Position numbers and translations under genes: made by a program. Source: Paenochrobactrum pullorum (GTDB taxonomy: Bacteria > Pseudomonadota > Alphaproteobacteria > Rhizobiales > Rhizobiaceae). Taken from it: a stretch of 64,000 nt of DNA. The notes under the pieces were generated by a model, which was not told where the DNA came from, made no database searches, and was given only the letters and a program-made list of their open reading frames with translations. The DNA lies in the NCBI RefSeq assembly GCF_041929845.1, contig NZ_JBHEEH010000002.1:62001-126000 (forward strand), given 5' to 3'. Shown here in pieces: positions 25,358-35,138 of the stretch (position 1 is its first letter; every line of letters starts with the position of its first letter).

Positions 25358-25828
25358 ATGTCTAGACGCCATAAAGCTGAGAAGCGTGAGATCAATCCGG
25401 ATCCAAAGTTTGGAGATCTCGTCATCACCAAGTTCATGAATGCAGTAATGCTTCATGGTAAGAAATCGACTGCTGAAGGTATCGTATACGGCGCGTTGTC
25501 CGCGATCGAAGCGAAAGCCAAGCAGGAGCCGCTTGCCCTGTTCCATCAGGCGCTTGATAACGTAGCTCCGCACGTTGAAGTGCGTTCGCGTCGCGTTGGT
25601 GGTGCAACCTATCAGGTTCCGGTTGATGTTCGCCCAGATCGCCGTCAGGCGCTGGCGATCCGTTGGTTGATCAATGCTGCTCGCGGCCGTAACGAAACCA
25701 CTATGGTTGATCGTTTGTCCGGTGAGTTGCTTGATGCAGCTAACAACCGTGGTTCGGCTGTTAAGAAGCGTGAAGACACGCATCGTATGGCTGAGGCGAA
25801 CCGCGCCTTCTCGCATTACCGTTGGTAA
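25358..25828 (+). CDS. rpsG: 30S ribosomal protein S7
   Basis: A 156-residue S7 that nucleates assembly of the 30S head and contacts the E site. It begins MSRRHKAEKREINPDPKFGD and contains VEVRSRRVGGATYQVPVDV and ends REDTHRMAEANRAFSHYRW, all typical. Only 30 bases separate it from fusA. S7 represses the str operon in E. coli; no such site is evident here. Confidence 0.98.
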   Translation: MSRRHKAEKREINPDPKFGDLVITKFMNAVMLHGKKSTAEGIVYGALSAIEAKAKQEPLALFHQALDNVAPHVEVRSRRVGGATYQVPVDVRPDRRQALAIRWLINAARGRNETTMVDRLSGELLDAANNRGSAVKKREDTHRMAEANRAFSHYRW

Positions 25829-25858
25829 TCATCGAACTCTATTCAAAGAGCAGAAAAC

Positions 25859-27943
25859 ATGTCCCGCGAATATAAAATCGAAGACTACCGTAACTTTGGT
25901 ATTATGGCTCACATCGATGCCGGTAAGACCACGACTTCGGAACGTATCCTGTTTTACACCGGTAAAAACCATAAGATTGGCGAAACCCACGACGGTTCCG
26001 CTACTATGGACTGGATGGCGCAGGAGCAGGAACGCGGTATTACGATTACTTCTGCTGCTACAACAACTTTCTGGCAGGGCCGTGATGGCAAGAAGCGTCG
26101 CTTCAACATCATCGACACTCCGGGTCACGTTGACTTCACCATTGAAGTTGAGCGTAGCTTGCGTGTGCTCGATGGTGCGATTGCACTTCTCGATGCGAAT
26201 GCCGGTGTAGAGCCGCAGACTGAAACCGTATGGCGTCAGGCTGAAAAGTACCATGTACCACGCATGGTTCTTGTAAACAAAATGGACAAGATCGGCGCAG
26301 ACTTCTTCCGTTGCGTTGATATGATCAAAACCCGACTTGGTGCGACAGCACTCGTTATCCAGCTGCCAATCGGCTCGGAAAACGAATTTGAAGGCGTTGT
26401 TGATCTGGTTGAAATGAAGGCATTGACTTGGGATGGCACCATCGGTGCTCCAACTCAGGTCGGCGATATTCCGGCTCATCTCTTGGAAAAAGCCGAAGAA
26501 TACCGTGAAAAGCTGATCGAAGCTGCTGTTGAAGTTGATGAAGCTGCAATGGAAGCTTACTTGGAAGGCAAAATGCCAACCAATGAAGAGCTGCGCGCAT
26601 TGATCCGTAAGGGTACAATCGACGTTCTGTTTCATCCGGTTCTCTGCAGCACCGCGTTCAAGAACAAAGGCATTCAGCCGGTTCTCGATGCAGTTGTTGA
26701 CTATCTTCCTGCTCCAAACGAAGTTCCTGCAATTAAAGGTATCGACGTTAAGACTGAAGAAGAAACAACACGTGAATCATCTGATGATGCGCCGCTTTCA
26801 TTGCTCGCATTCAAGATCATGAACGATCCGTTTGTTGGTACGCTGACATTCGCCCGTATTTACTCTGGTAAGCTGACCAAGGGCGTTTCCTTGGAAAACA
26901 CCGTTAAGGGTAAGCGCGAGCGTATCGGCCGTATGCTGCAGATGCACTCAAACAGCCGTGAAGATATCGAAGAAGCATTTGCTGGTGATATCGTTGCGCT
27001 TGCTGGTCTGAAAGAAACCACAACCGGTGACACGCTCTGCGATCCGCTGAAGCCTGTTATTCTGGAACGTATGGAATTCCCAGATCCAGTTATCGAAATT
27101 GCGATCGAACCTAAGACCAAAGCTGACCAGGAAAAGATGGGTATTGCACTCAATCGTCTGGCTGCTGAAGATCCTTCATTCCGCGTTAAGTCCGATGAAG
27201 AATCAGGTCAGACCATCATCGCAGGTATGGGTGAACTTCACCTCGACATCCTCGTCGATCGTATGAAGCGTGAATTCAAGGTAGAAGCAAACGTGGGTGC
27301 TCCACAGGTTGCTTACCGTGAATCCATCACCCGTCAGGCAGAAATTGACTATACCCACAAGAAGCAGTCTGGTGGTTCGGGTCAGTTCGCTCGTGTTAAA
27401 ATTGTCTTCGAACCACATGATGGCGATGACTTTATCTTTGACTCCAAGATCGTTGGTGGTGCGGTTCCTAAGGAATTTATCCCTGGCGTTCAAAAGGGTA
27501 TCGAAAGCGTTATGGGTGCGGGTCCTCTTGCTGGTTTCCCAATGCTCGGCGTTAAGGCAACTTTGATCGACGGCGCGTATCACGACGTTGACTCCTCCGT
27601 TCTGGCCTTTGAAATTGCTGCTCGTGCAGCATTCCGTGAAGGTGCACAGAAGGCAGGCGCTCAGCTTCTTGAGCCGATCATGAAGGTTGAAGTTGTTACT
27701 CCTGAAGATTATGTCGGTGATGTAATCGGTGATCTGAATTCACGTCGTGGTCAGATCTCGGGCACAGAAGCCCGCGGCATTTCCACTGTCGTGAACGCAA
27801 TGGTTCCACTGGCCAACATGTTTGGTTATGTGAACAACCTTCGTTCGATGTCACAAGGCCGCGCACAGTACACGATGCAGTTTGATCACTACGATCCTGT
27901 ACCGGCTGCGGTTGCACAGGAAATCCAGAAAAAGTTTGCGTAA
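25859..27943 (+). CDS. fusA: Elongation factor G
   Basis: A 694-residue EF-G that drives GTP-dependent translocation. The GTPase domain shows AHIDAGKTT (17-25), the effector region ERGITITSAATT, DTPGHVDFT and NKMDK. Domains II to V follow, with the domain IV block SGGSGQFARVKI and the C-terminal RSMSQGRAQYTMQFDHY. Usual length. Lies 59 bases ahead of tuf. Confidence 0.98.
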   Translation: MSREYKIEDYRNFGIMAHIDAGKTTTSERILFYTGKNHKIGETHDGSATMDWMAQEQERGITITSAATTTFWQGRDGKKRRFNIIDTPGHVDFTIEVERSLRVLDGAIALLDANAGVEPQTETVWRQAEKYHVPRMVLVNKMDKIGADFFRCVDMIKTRLGATALVIQLPIGSENEFEGVVDLVEMKALTWDGTIGAPTQVGDIPAHLLEKAEEYREKLIEAAVEVDEAAMEAYLEGKMPTNEELRALIRKGTIDVLFHPVLCSTAFKNKGIQPVLDAVVDYLPAPNEVPAIKGIDVKTEEETTRESSDDAPLSLLAFKIMNDPFVGTLTFARIYSGKLTKGVSLENTVKGKRERIGRMLQMHSNSREDIEEAFAGDIVALAGLKETTTGDTLCDPLKPVILERMEFPDPVIEIAIEPKTKADQEKMGIALNRLAAEDPSFRVKSDEESGQTIIAGMGELHLDILVDRMKREFKVEANVGAPQVAYRESITRQAEIDYTHKKQSGGSGQFARVKIVFEPHDGDDFIFDSKIVGGAVPKEFIPGVQKGIESVMGAGPLAGFPMLGVKATLIDGAYHDVDSSVLAFEIAARAAFREGAQKAGAQLLEPIMKVEVVTPEDYVGDVIGDLNSRRGQISGTEARGISTVVNAMVPLANMFGYVNNLRSMSQGRAQYTMQFDHYDPVPAAVAQEIQKKFA

Positions 27944-28002
27944 TTCATTTTACGTAAGTCAATCAAGAATGCCTGAGCAGGCTAAACTTATGGAGAGCTC
28001 AG

Positions 28003-29178
28003 ATGGCTAAGAGTAAATTTGAACGTAATAAGCCGCACGTTAACATCGGCACCATCGGTCACGTTGACCATGGTAAGACCTCGTTGACAGCTGCTATCAC
28101 CAAATTCTTTGGTGACTTCCGCGCATACGACCAGATCGATGCTGCACCGGAAGAAAAAGCACGTGGTATCACCATTTCAACGTCGCACGTTGAATATGAA
28201 ACCGAAAACCGTCACTACGCACACGTCGACTGCCCAGGTCACGCTGACTATGTTAAGAACATGATCACCGGTGCGGCTCAGATGGACGGCGCGATCCTCG
28301 TTGTGAACGCAGCCGACGGCCCGATGCCGCAGACCCGTGAGCACATCCTGCTTGCTCGTCAGGTTGGTGTTCCTGCGATCGTTGTCTTCTTGAACAAAGT
28401 TGACCAGGTTGACGATGCTGAACTGCTTGAACTGGTTGAAATGGAAGTTCGTGAACTTCTGTCGAAATACGACTTCCCAGGCGATGATATTCCAGTTGTT
28501 AAGGGCTCTGCTCTTGCTGCTTTGGAAGATTCAGACAAGACCATTGGTGAAGACGCAATCCGCGAATTGATGGCAGCAGTTGATGCTTACATCCCGACAC
28601 CAGAGCGTCCAGTTGACCAGCCGTTCCTGATGCCAATCGAAGACGTGTTCTCGATCTCCGGTCGTGGTACAGTTGTTACCGGTCGTGTAGAGCGCGGTAT
28701 CGTTAAAGTTGGTGAAGAAGTTGAAATCGTTGGTATTCGTCCTACCAGCAAGACAACTGTTACCGGCGTTGAAATGTTCCGCAAGCTGCTCGATCAGGGC
28801 CAGGCTGGCGATAACATCGGTGCACTGGTTCGTGGTGTTGGCCGTGAAGACGTTGAACGTGGTCAGGTTCTGTGCAAGCCAGGTTCCGTTAAGCCACACA
28901 CCAAGTTCAAGGCAGAAGCCTATATTCTGACCAAGGAAGAAGGCGGCCGTCATACTCCGTTCTTCACCAACTACCGTCCTCAGTTCTACTTCCGTACCAC
29001 TGACGTTACCGGTATTGTGACCTTGCCAGAAGGCGTTGAAATGGTTATGCCAGGCGACAACGTTTCGGTTGATGTTGCGCTGATCGTGCCAATCGCTATG
29101 GAAGAAAAGCTCCGCTTTGCTATCCGTGAAGGTGGCCGCACCGTTGGTGCAGGCGTCGTCGCTTCCATCATCGAATAA
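28003..29178 (+). CDS. tuf: Elongation factor Tu, second complete copy
   Basis: A complete 391-residue EF-Tu. G-motifs are GHVDHGKT (19-26), DCPGHADYVK and NKVDQVDD; domain II contains FSISGRGTVVTGRVERG and the C-terminus reads REGGRTVGAGVVASIIE. It matches the incomplete first copy at 11146 exactly over the last 25 codons and except for three synonymous bases near the start, which points to gene conversion between copies. Downstream, an 11-bp hairpin precedes rpsJ. Confidence 0.99.
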   Translation: MAKSKFERNKPHVNIGTIGHVDHGKTSLTAAITKFFGDFRAYDQIDAAPEEKARGITISTSHVEYETENRHYAHVDCPGHADYVKNMITGAAQMDGAILVVNAADGPMPQTREHILLARQVGVPAIVVFLNKVDQVDDAELLELVEMEVRELLSKYDFPGDDIPVVKGSALAALEDSDKTIGEDAIRELMAAVDAYIPTPERPVDQPFLMPIEDVFSISGRGTVVTGRVERGIVKVGEEVEIVGIRPTSKTTVTGVEMFRKLLDQGQAGDNIGALVRGVGREDVERGQVLCKPGSVKPHTKFKAEAYILTKEEGGRHTPFFTNYRPQFYFRTTDVTGIVTLPEGVEMVMPGDNVSVDVALIVPIAMEEKLRFAIREGGRTVGAGVVASIIE

Positions 29179-29190
29179 TAATAATTGTGC

Positions 29191-29221
29191 AGGGACGTTT
29201 CCTGTTATATGAAACGTCCCT
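29191..29221 (+). other. Hairpin between tuf and rpsJ
   Basis: AGGGACGTTTC pairs perfectly with GAAACGTCCCT over a nine-base loop, 12 bases after tuf and 20 bases before rpsJ. It lacks a T-run. It marks the boundary between the str and S10 clusters and could be an attenuator, a processing site or a leader element. Confidence 0.55.
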
Positions 29222-29241
29222 CGTAACAAGGAACAGATGAA

Positions 29242-29550
29242 ATGAACGGTCAAAACATCCGCATTCGCCTTAAGGCGTTTGATCATCGGATCCTTGACGC
29301 TTCGACCCGCGAAATCGTGTCGACTGCCAAGCGTACCGGTGCCAATGTGCGCGGACCGATCCCTCTGCCAACACGGATCGAAAAGTTCACAGTTAACCGG
29401 TCGCCGCATATCGATAAGAAGAGCCGCGAGCAGTTCGAGATGCGCACGCACAAGCGTCTTCTCGATATCGTTGACCCAACCCCGCAGACTGTAGATGCGC
29501 TGATGAAGCTGGATCTGTCCGCAGGTGTTGATGTCGAGATCAAGCTGTAA
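29242..29550 (+). CDS. rpsJ: 30S ribosomal protein S10
   Basis: A 102-residue S10, which also serves as NusE in antitermination with NusB and NusG. It begins MNGQNIRIRLKAFDHRILD and has GPIPLPTRIEKFTVNRSPHI. AAGGAACAG precedes the ATG. First gene of the S10 cluster. Confidence 0.98.
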   Translation: MNGQNIRIRLKAFDHRILDASTREIVSTAKRTGANVRGPIPLPTRIEKFTVNRSPHIDKKSREQFEMRTHKRLLDIVDPTPQTVDALMKLDLSAGVDVEIKL

Positions 29551-29576
29551 GGCTTGAGGACGGAAGGAACGAACCG

Positions 29577-30299
29577 ATGCGTTCAGGTGTTATTGCACAA
29601 AAGCTGGGCATGACCCGCGTCTATAACGACGCTGGCGAACATGTACCGGTGACAGTACTCCGCATGGAGAACTGCCACGTAGTAGCTCAGCGTACTGAAG
29701 AAAAAAACGGCTATACGGCTGTTCAGCTTGGCGTAGGACTTGCCAAGGTGAAGAATACAACCAAAGCTCTGCGCGGACATTTCGCGAAAGCTGAGGTTGA
29801 GCCTAAGGCTAAAGTTGCGGAATTCCGCGTATCTCCTGACAACCTTTTGGATGTCGGCGCCGAAATCACGGCGGAACATTTTGTTGCGGGCCAGAAAGTG
29901 GACGTAACAGGAACCACGATCGGTAAAGGTTTTGCCGGTGTTATGAAGCGTCACAACTTCGGTGGTGGACGTGCGACACACGGTAACTCTGTTTCTCACC
30001 GCTCACACGGTTCTACCGGTCAGCGTCAAGATCCGGGTAAAGTGTTTAAGGGTAAGAAAATGGCTGGCCACATGGGTCAGACCCGCGTAACCACTCAGAA
30101 TATCGAAGTCGTATCAACTGATACCGACCGCGGTCTTATTCTGGTTCGCGGTGCTGTTCCAGGTTCAAAAGGTGCATGGATCTTGGTTCGTGATGCTGTT
30201 AAAGTATCGCTGCCTGAAAATGCTCCTAAACCAGCTGCCCTGCGCTCAAGCGCGAATAATGCAGCGGTGGATGCCGTCGCGACTGAGGGAGCCGAATAA
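29577..30299 (+). CDS. rplC: 50S ribosomal protein L3
   Basis: A 240-residue L3 that helps start 50S assembly and reaches toward the peptidyl transferase centre. It begins MRSGVIAQKLGMTRVYND and has the core block GGGRATHGNSVSHRSHGSTG-like loop (here HGNSVSHRSHGSTGQRQDPG). A 25-residue Ala-rich C-terminal tail is longer than in E. coli, as is usual in Rhizobiales. Its TAA overlaps the ATG of rplD by one base. Confidence 0.97.
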   Translation: MRSGVIAQKLGMTRVYNDAGEHVPVTVLRMENCHVVAQRTEEKNGYTAVQLGVGLAKVKNTTKALRGHFAKAEVEPKAKVAEFRVSPDNLLDVGAEITAEHFVAGQKVDVTGTTIGKGFAGVMKRHNFGGGRATHGNSVSHRSHGSTGQRQDPGKVFKGKKMAGHMGQTRVTTQNIEVVSTDTDRGLILVRGAVPGSKGAWILVRDAVKVSLPENAPKPAALRSSANNAAVDAVATEGAE

Positions 30300-30919
30300 T
30301 GGATCTCACGATTACAACTCTTGAAGGCAAGGATGCCGGCAAGGTCAAGCTGAACGAAGAAATCTTCGGTCTTGATCCGCGTGATGACATCCTGCAGCGT
30401 GTTGTACGCTGGCAGCTGGCTCGTCGCCAGCAGGGTGGCCACTCAACGCTTACACGCGGTGAGGTTGCCCGTACCGGTGCAAAAATGTACAAGCAGAAAG
30501 GTACCGGCCGTGCCCGTCACCATTCCGCTCGTGCTCCACAGTTCCGTGGTGGTGGTAAGGCGCATGGTCCGGTTGTTCGCAGCCATGACCACGAATTGCC
30601 GAAGAAAGTGCGTGCACTTGGTCTTCGTCATGCCCTTTCCGCTAAGTTGAAGACATCAGACCTGATTATCATCGACGATCTGGCTGCAAACGAAGCAAAA
30701 ACCAAATTGCTGATTGCACAGTTTGCCAAGCTCGGCCTCGAAAATGCACTGCTCATCGGCGGCGCAGAGATTGATGTCAACTTCAAGCGCGCTGCTTCGA
30801 ATATCCCGAACATCGACGTTTTGCCGGTGCAGGGGATCAATGTTTATGACATCCTTCGTCGTGGCAAGCTCGTGCTTTCCAAGGCGGCGGTCGAAGCTCT
30901 CGAGGAGCGTTTCAAATGA
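30299..30919 (+). CDS. rplD: 50S ribosomal protein L4
   Basis: A 206-residue L4 lining the nascent-peptide exit tunnel. The tunnel loop is recognisable by TGRARHHSARAPQFRGGGKA. In E. coli L4 represses the S10 operon by acting on its leader; whether that occurs here is unknown. It overlaps rplC by one base and rplW by four, so translation is coupled. Confidence 0.98.
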   Translation: MDLTITTLEGKDAGKVKLNEEIFGLDPRDDILQRVVRWQLARRQQGGHSTLTRGEVARTGAKMYKQKGTGRARHHSARAPQFRGGGKAHGPVVRSHDHELPKKVRALGLRHALSAKLKTSDLIIIDDLAANEAKTKLLIAQFAKLGLENALLIGGAEIDVNFKRAASNIPNIDVLPVQGINVYDILRRGKLVLSKAAVEALEERFK

Positions 30920-31209
30920 CAGATCTTCGCCACTATGACGTCATCGTCAGCCCGGTGATTACTGAAAAATCAACTATGGTTTCCGAATATAACCAAGTTG
31001 TTTTCAACGTAGCGCGTAAAGCGACGAAGCCGGAAATCAAAGCTGCGGTTGAAGCGCTGTTTGGCGTGAAGGTAACCGCAGTTAACACCACTGTGCGTAA
31101 AGGCAAGGTCAAGCGGTTCCGCGGCATTGTTGGACGCCAGAGCGATGTCAAGAAAGCGATCGTAACTTTGGCTGAAGGCCAGAGCATCGACGTTTCGACT
31201 GGTCTCTGA
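30916..31209 (+). CDS. rplW: 50S ribosomal protein L23
   Basis: A 97-residue L23 at the tunnel exit, the docking point for trigger factor and SRP. Contains VISPVITEKSTMVSEYNQVVF and VKRFRGIVGRQSDVKKAIV. ATG overlaps the rplD stop (ATGA). Confidence 0.98.
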   Translation: MTDLRHYDVIVSPVITEKSTMVSEYNQVVFNVARKATKPEIKAAVEALFGVKVTAVNTTVRKGKVKRFRGIVGRQSDVKKAIVTLAEGQSIDVSTGL

Positions 31210-31229
31210 GAGGCCGTGGAGTAAAGACA

Positions 31230-32063
<834 letters not shown>

Positions 32064-32078
32064 GAGAGGTAGTCTAAA

Positions 32079-32357
32079 GTGGCTCGTTCAGTTTGGAAAG
32101 GACCGTTTATTGACGGCTATCTTCTCAAGAAGGCTGAGAAGGTACGCGATGGCGGTCGTAATGAAGTTATCAAGATCTGGAGCCGCCGCTCCACGATCCT
32201 GCCGCAGTTCGTAGGCCTGACCTTCGGTGTGTACAACGGAAATAAGCATATTCCGGTGTCAGTATCAGAAGAAATGGTTGGACATAAGTTCGGTGAATTC
32301 GCGCCTACACGTACCTATTACGGTCACGGTGCGGACAAAAAGGCAAAGAGGAAGTAA
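32079..32357 (+). CDS. rpsS: 30S ribosomal protein S19
   Basis: A 92-residue S19 of the 30S head. It begins ARSVWKGPFIDGYLLKKAEK and has NEVIKIWSRRSTILPQFVG. The start codon is GTG at 32079, preceded by GAGAGGTAG. Two bases separate it from rplV. Confidence 0.98.
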   Translation: MARSVWKGPFIDGYLLKKAEKVRDGGRNEVIKIWSRRSTILPQFVGLTFGVYNGNKHIPVSVSEEMVGHKFGEFAPTRTYYGHGADKKAKRK

Positions 32358-32359
32358 CG

Positions 32360-32749
32360 ATGGGCAAGGCCAAGGCTCCCCGCCAGCTTAAGGATAACGA
32401 GGCGCAAGCCGTCGCCCGTACGCTTCGCGTCAGCCCGCAGAAACTTAATCTTGTCGCGGCAATGATCCGCGGCAAGAAAGTCAATGCGGCACTTGCTGAT
32501 CTGGAATTTTCCCGCAAGCGTATCGCCGGCACAGTCAAGAAAACTCTTCAGTCAGCGATTGCAAACGCAGAAAACAATCATGATCTCGATGTGGATGCAT
32601 TGATTGTTTCTGAAGCATTTGTTGGCAAGTCGATTGTCATGAAGCGTTTTCACGTTCGCGGTCGCGGTCGTGCAAGCCGTATTGAGAAGCCGTTTTCGCA
32701 TCTCACCATTATTGTCCGCGAAGTAGCGGAAAAAGTGGAGGCCGCATAA
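32360..32749 (+). CDS. rplV: 50S ribosomal protein L22
   Basis: A 129-residue L22 whose beta-hairpin lines the exit tunnel. Contains ARTLRVSPQKLNLVAAMIRG and the hairpin segment KRFHVRGRGRASRIEKPFSH, with no insertion or deletion of the sort linked to macrolide resistance. Its TAA overlaps the ATG of rpsC by one base. Confidence 0.98.
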   Translation: MGKAKAPRQLKDNEAQAVARTLRVSPQKLNLVAAMIRGKKVNAALADLEFSRKRIAGTVKKTLQSAIANAENNHDLDVDALIVSEAFVGKSIVMKRFHVRGRGRASRIEKPFSHLTIIVREVAEKVEAA

Positions 32750-33459
32750 TGGGTCAGAAGATTAATCCGATCGGTTTTCGTCTCGGCATCAACCGTACCT
32801 GGGATTCGCGTTGGTACGCGAATACCGGCGAATATGGTAAGCTGCTTCACGAAGATGTAAAAATTCGTGAATACCTGACGAAAGAACTGAAGCAGGCAGC
32901 GATTTCAAAAATCGTTATTGAGCGCCCTCACAAAAAGTGCCGTGTGACTATTCACTCAGCACGCCCGGGCATCATTATCGGTAAAAAAGGTGCAGACATC
33001 GAAAAGCTCCGCAAGAAGCTTTCCGAAATGACCAATTCCGATGCTTCGCTGAATATCGTCGAAGTTCGCAAGCCAGAAATTGATGCAACTTTGGTTGCTC
33101 AATCGATTGCTCAGCAGCTGGAACGCCGTGTGGCATTCCGTCGCGCCATGAAGCGTGCAGTTCAGTCTGCAATGCGTCTTGGAGCTGAAGGCATTCGTAT
33201 CAATTGCTCGGGACGTTTGGGCGGTGCAGAAATTGCTCGTATGGAATGGTACCGTGAAGGTCGCGTTCCTTTGCACACTCTGCGCGCTGATATCGACTAC
33301 GGTACGGCTGAAGCACAGACCGCTTATGGTATCTGTGGCGTGAAGGTTTGGGTATTCAAGGGCGAAATCCTTGAACATGACCCAATGGCTTCCGAACGTC
33401 GTGCGGTCGAGGGTGACAATCAAGGTTCCCAGTCGAACCGCCGCCGCGAAAACGCCTGA
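32749..33459 (+). CDS. rpsC: 30S ribosomal protein S3
   Basis: A 236-residue S3 at the mRNA entry channel, with helicase function shared with S4 and S5. The KH domain shows SARPGIIIGKKGADIEKL, and the C-terminal domain has SAMRLGAEGIRINCSGRLGG. A short polar tail ends QSNRRRENA. Followed by rplP after 39 bases. Confidence 0.98.
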   Translation: MGQKINPIGFRLGINRTWDSRWYANTGEYGKLLHEDVKIREYLTKELKQAAISKIVIERPHKKCRVTIHSARPGIIIGKKGADIEKLRKKLSEMTNSDASLNIVEVRKPEIDATLVAQSIAQQLERRVAFRRAMKRAVQSAMRLGAEGIRINCSGRLGGAEIARMEWYREGRVPLHTLRADIDYGTAEAQTAYGICGVKVWVFKGEILEHDPMASERRAVEGDNQGSQSNRRRENA

Positions 33460-33498
33460 TAATACGGGCCGCGAGCGAGAAAATTGGAGTAGAGAACA

Positions 33499-33912
33499 AT
33501 GATGCAGCCTAAGCGCACCAAGTTCCGTAAACAGTTCAAGGGCCGTATCCACGGCGCCTCGAAAGGTGGTACGGATCTTAATTTCGGTGCTTTCGGCCTG
33601 AAGGCCGTAGAGCCGGAACGCGTCACCGCCCGTCAGATCGAAGCGGCTCGCCGTGCGATCACCAGACACATGAAACGTGCAGGCCGTGTATGGATCAGAA
33701 TCTTCCCTGATCTGCCAGTAACCGGCAAACCAACCGAAGTCCGTATGGGTAAAGGTAAAGGTTCTGTTGACTATTGGGCTTGCCGTGTGGCACCAGGTCG
33801 CATAATGTTTGAGCTTGACGGCGTACCAGAAGATGTGGCACGCGAAGCACTCAGACTCGGCGCAGCTAAGTTGCCGATCAAGACACGCTTTATCCAGCGT
33901 ATCGCAGAATAA
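33499..33912 (+). CDS. rplP: 50S ribosomal protein L16
   Basis: A 137-residue L16 near the A site of the 50S subunit. It begins MMQPKRTKFRKQFKGRIHG and contains ITRHMKRAGRVWIRIFPDLP and MGKGKGSVDYWACRVAPGR. The first of two adjacent Met codons is taken as the start. Confidence 0.98.
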   Translation: MMQPKRTKFRKQFKGRIHGASKGGTDLNFGAFGLKAVEPERVTARQIEAARRAITRHMKRAGRVWIRIFPDLPVTGKPTEVRMGKGKGSVDYWACRVAPGRIMFELDGVPEDVAREALRLGAAKLPIKTRFIQRIAE

Positions 33913-33923
33913 GAGAGGCAACT

Positions 33924-34124
33924 ATGAAAGCCGCAGATGTTCGGGCCAAAAGCCCTGACCAGTTGAAAGAAGAGCTCGGCAGCTTGAAGAAAGAGCAGTT
34001 TAACCTGCGCTTCCAGAAAGCTACCGGACAGCTTGAAAAAACCGCGCGTGTGAAGCAGGTTCGCCGCGACATCGCACGCATTAAGACTATCGCCCGCCAG
34101 AAGGCGGCCGAAAGCAAGGCATAA
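33924..34124 (+). CDS. rpmC: 50S ribosomal protein L29
   Basis: A 66-residue helical-hairpin L29 at the tunnel exit, contacting L23. Contains SPDQLKEELGSLKKEQFNLR and VRRDIARIKTIARQK. GAGAGGCAA precedes the ATG. Confidence 0.97.
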   Translation: MKAADVRAKSPDQLKEELGSLKKEQFNLRFQKATGQLEKTARVKQVRRDIARIKTIARQKAAESKA

Positions 34125-34136
34125 GGAAGTTATATA

Positions 34137-34379
34137 ATGCCTAAACGCATTCTGCAGGGCGTTGTCGTCAGCGACAAGAACGACAAGACAGTAGTCGTAC
34201 GGGTAGAGCGTCGCTTTGCGCACCCTCTGCTTCAGAAAATTATTCGTCAGTCGAAAAAATACAAAGCGCATGACGAAACAAACCAGTTCAAAACCGGTGA
34301 TCTTGTTTCCATTCAGGAATCAAAGCCGATTTCGAAAGACAAACGCTGGGTCGTTATTTCAAACGGCGTAGCGGGCTAA
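34137..34379 (+). CDS. rpsQ: 30S ribosomal protein S17
   Basis: An 80-residue OB-fold S17 that binds the 5' domain of 16S rRNA. Begins MPKRILQGVVVSDKNDKTVV and contains VERRFAHPLLQKIIRQSKKY. Lies 12 bases after rpmC. Confidence 0.98.
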   Translation: MPKRILQGVVVSDKNDKTVVVRVERRFAHPLLQKIIRQSKKYKAHDETNQFKTGDLVSIQESKPISKDKRWVVISNGVAG

Positions 34380-34445
34380 ATACAACACGCAGCTTAGGTA
34401 GGGCAGGAGCCCTTAACCAGCTGAGAGGAAAGAAGGCGGCCAGTC

Positions 34446-34814
34446 ATGATTCAGATGCAAACAAACCTCGACGTGGCGGATAACTCCGGCGCACGCCGTG
34501 TCATGTGCATCAAGGTGCTGGGCGGTTCGAAGCGTAAATATGCTTCCGTGGGCGACATTATTGTAGTGTCGATCAAGGAAGCTATTCCGCGCGGCCGCGT
34601 CAAAAAGGGTGATGTGATGAAGGCAGTCGTAGTACGCACTGCCAAGGACATCCGTCGCGCTGACGGCAGTGTTATCCGTTTCGATAACAATGCTGCCGTT
34701 ATCATCGATAACAAGAAAGAGCCTATCGGCACACGTATCTTCGGACCGGTTCCACGCGAACTTCGCGCTAAGAACCATATGAAGATCATCTCGCTGGCTC
34801 CGGAAGTTCTGTAA
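34446..34814 (+). CDS. rplN: 50S ribosomal protein L14
   Basis: A 122-residue L14 located at the subunit interface. Begins MIQMQTNLDVADNSGARRVM and ends ELRAKNHMKIISLAPEVL. A 66-base gap from rpsQ contains GAGAGGAAAG as ribosome site. Confidence 0.98.
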   Translation: MIQMQTNLDVADNSGARRVMCIKVLGGSKRKYASVGDIIVVSIKEAIPRGRVKKGDVMKAVVVRTAKDIRRADGSVIRFDNNAAVIIDNKKEPIGTRIFGPVPRELRAKNHMKIISLAPEVL

Positions 34815-34826
34815 GGGAAGCACACG

Positions 34827-35138
34827 ATGCAGAAGATTCGCAAAGGCGACAGCGTTGTCGTGCTTGCTGGTAAGGACAAAGGCCGTACCGGCGAAGTTAT
34901 CAAAGTTATGCCTAAGGATGATCAGGCGATCGTCCGTGGTATCAATCTTGTGAAGCGCCATCAGCGTCAGACACAGACACAAGAAGCCGGAATTATCTCG
35001 AAAGAGGCTCCGATTCATTTGTCGAATCTGGCGGTTGCTGATCCTAAAGACGGTAAACCAACCCGCGTTGGTTTCCGCATTGAAGACGGCAAAAAAGTAC
35101 GTGTCGCAAAACGTTCTGGAGCGCTGATCAATGGCTGA
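34827..35138 (+). CDS. rplX: 50S ribosomal protein L24
   Basis: A 103-residue KOW-domain L24 that starts 50S assembly. Contains KIRKGDSVVVLAGKDKGRTG and PIHLSNLAVADPKDGKPTRV. Its end overlaps the start of rplE by eight bases. Confidence 0.98.
   Translation: MQKIRKGDSVVVLAGKDKGRTGEVIKVMPKDDQAIVRGINLVKRHQRQTQTQEAGIISKEAPIHLSNLAVADPKDGKPTRVGFRIEDGKKVRVAKRSGALING

Noticed and set aside
28531..29451. A 306-codon minus-strand frame across tuf and rpsJ
   Set aside because: Antisense to two essential genes with intact frames; composition (rich in Asn, His, Cys) is that of a reverse-strand shadow.
32956..33921. A 321-codon minus-strand frame across rpsC and rplP
   Set aside because: Same reason: shadow of two intact ribosomal protein genes, no start signal.
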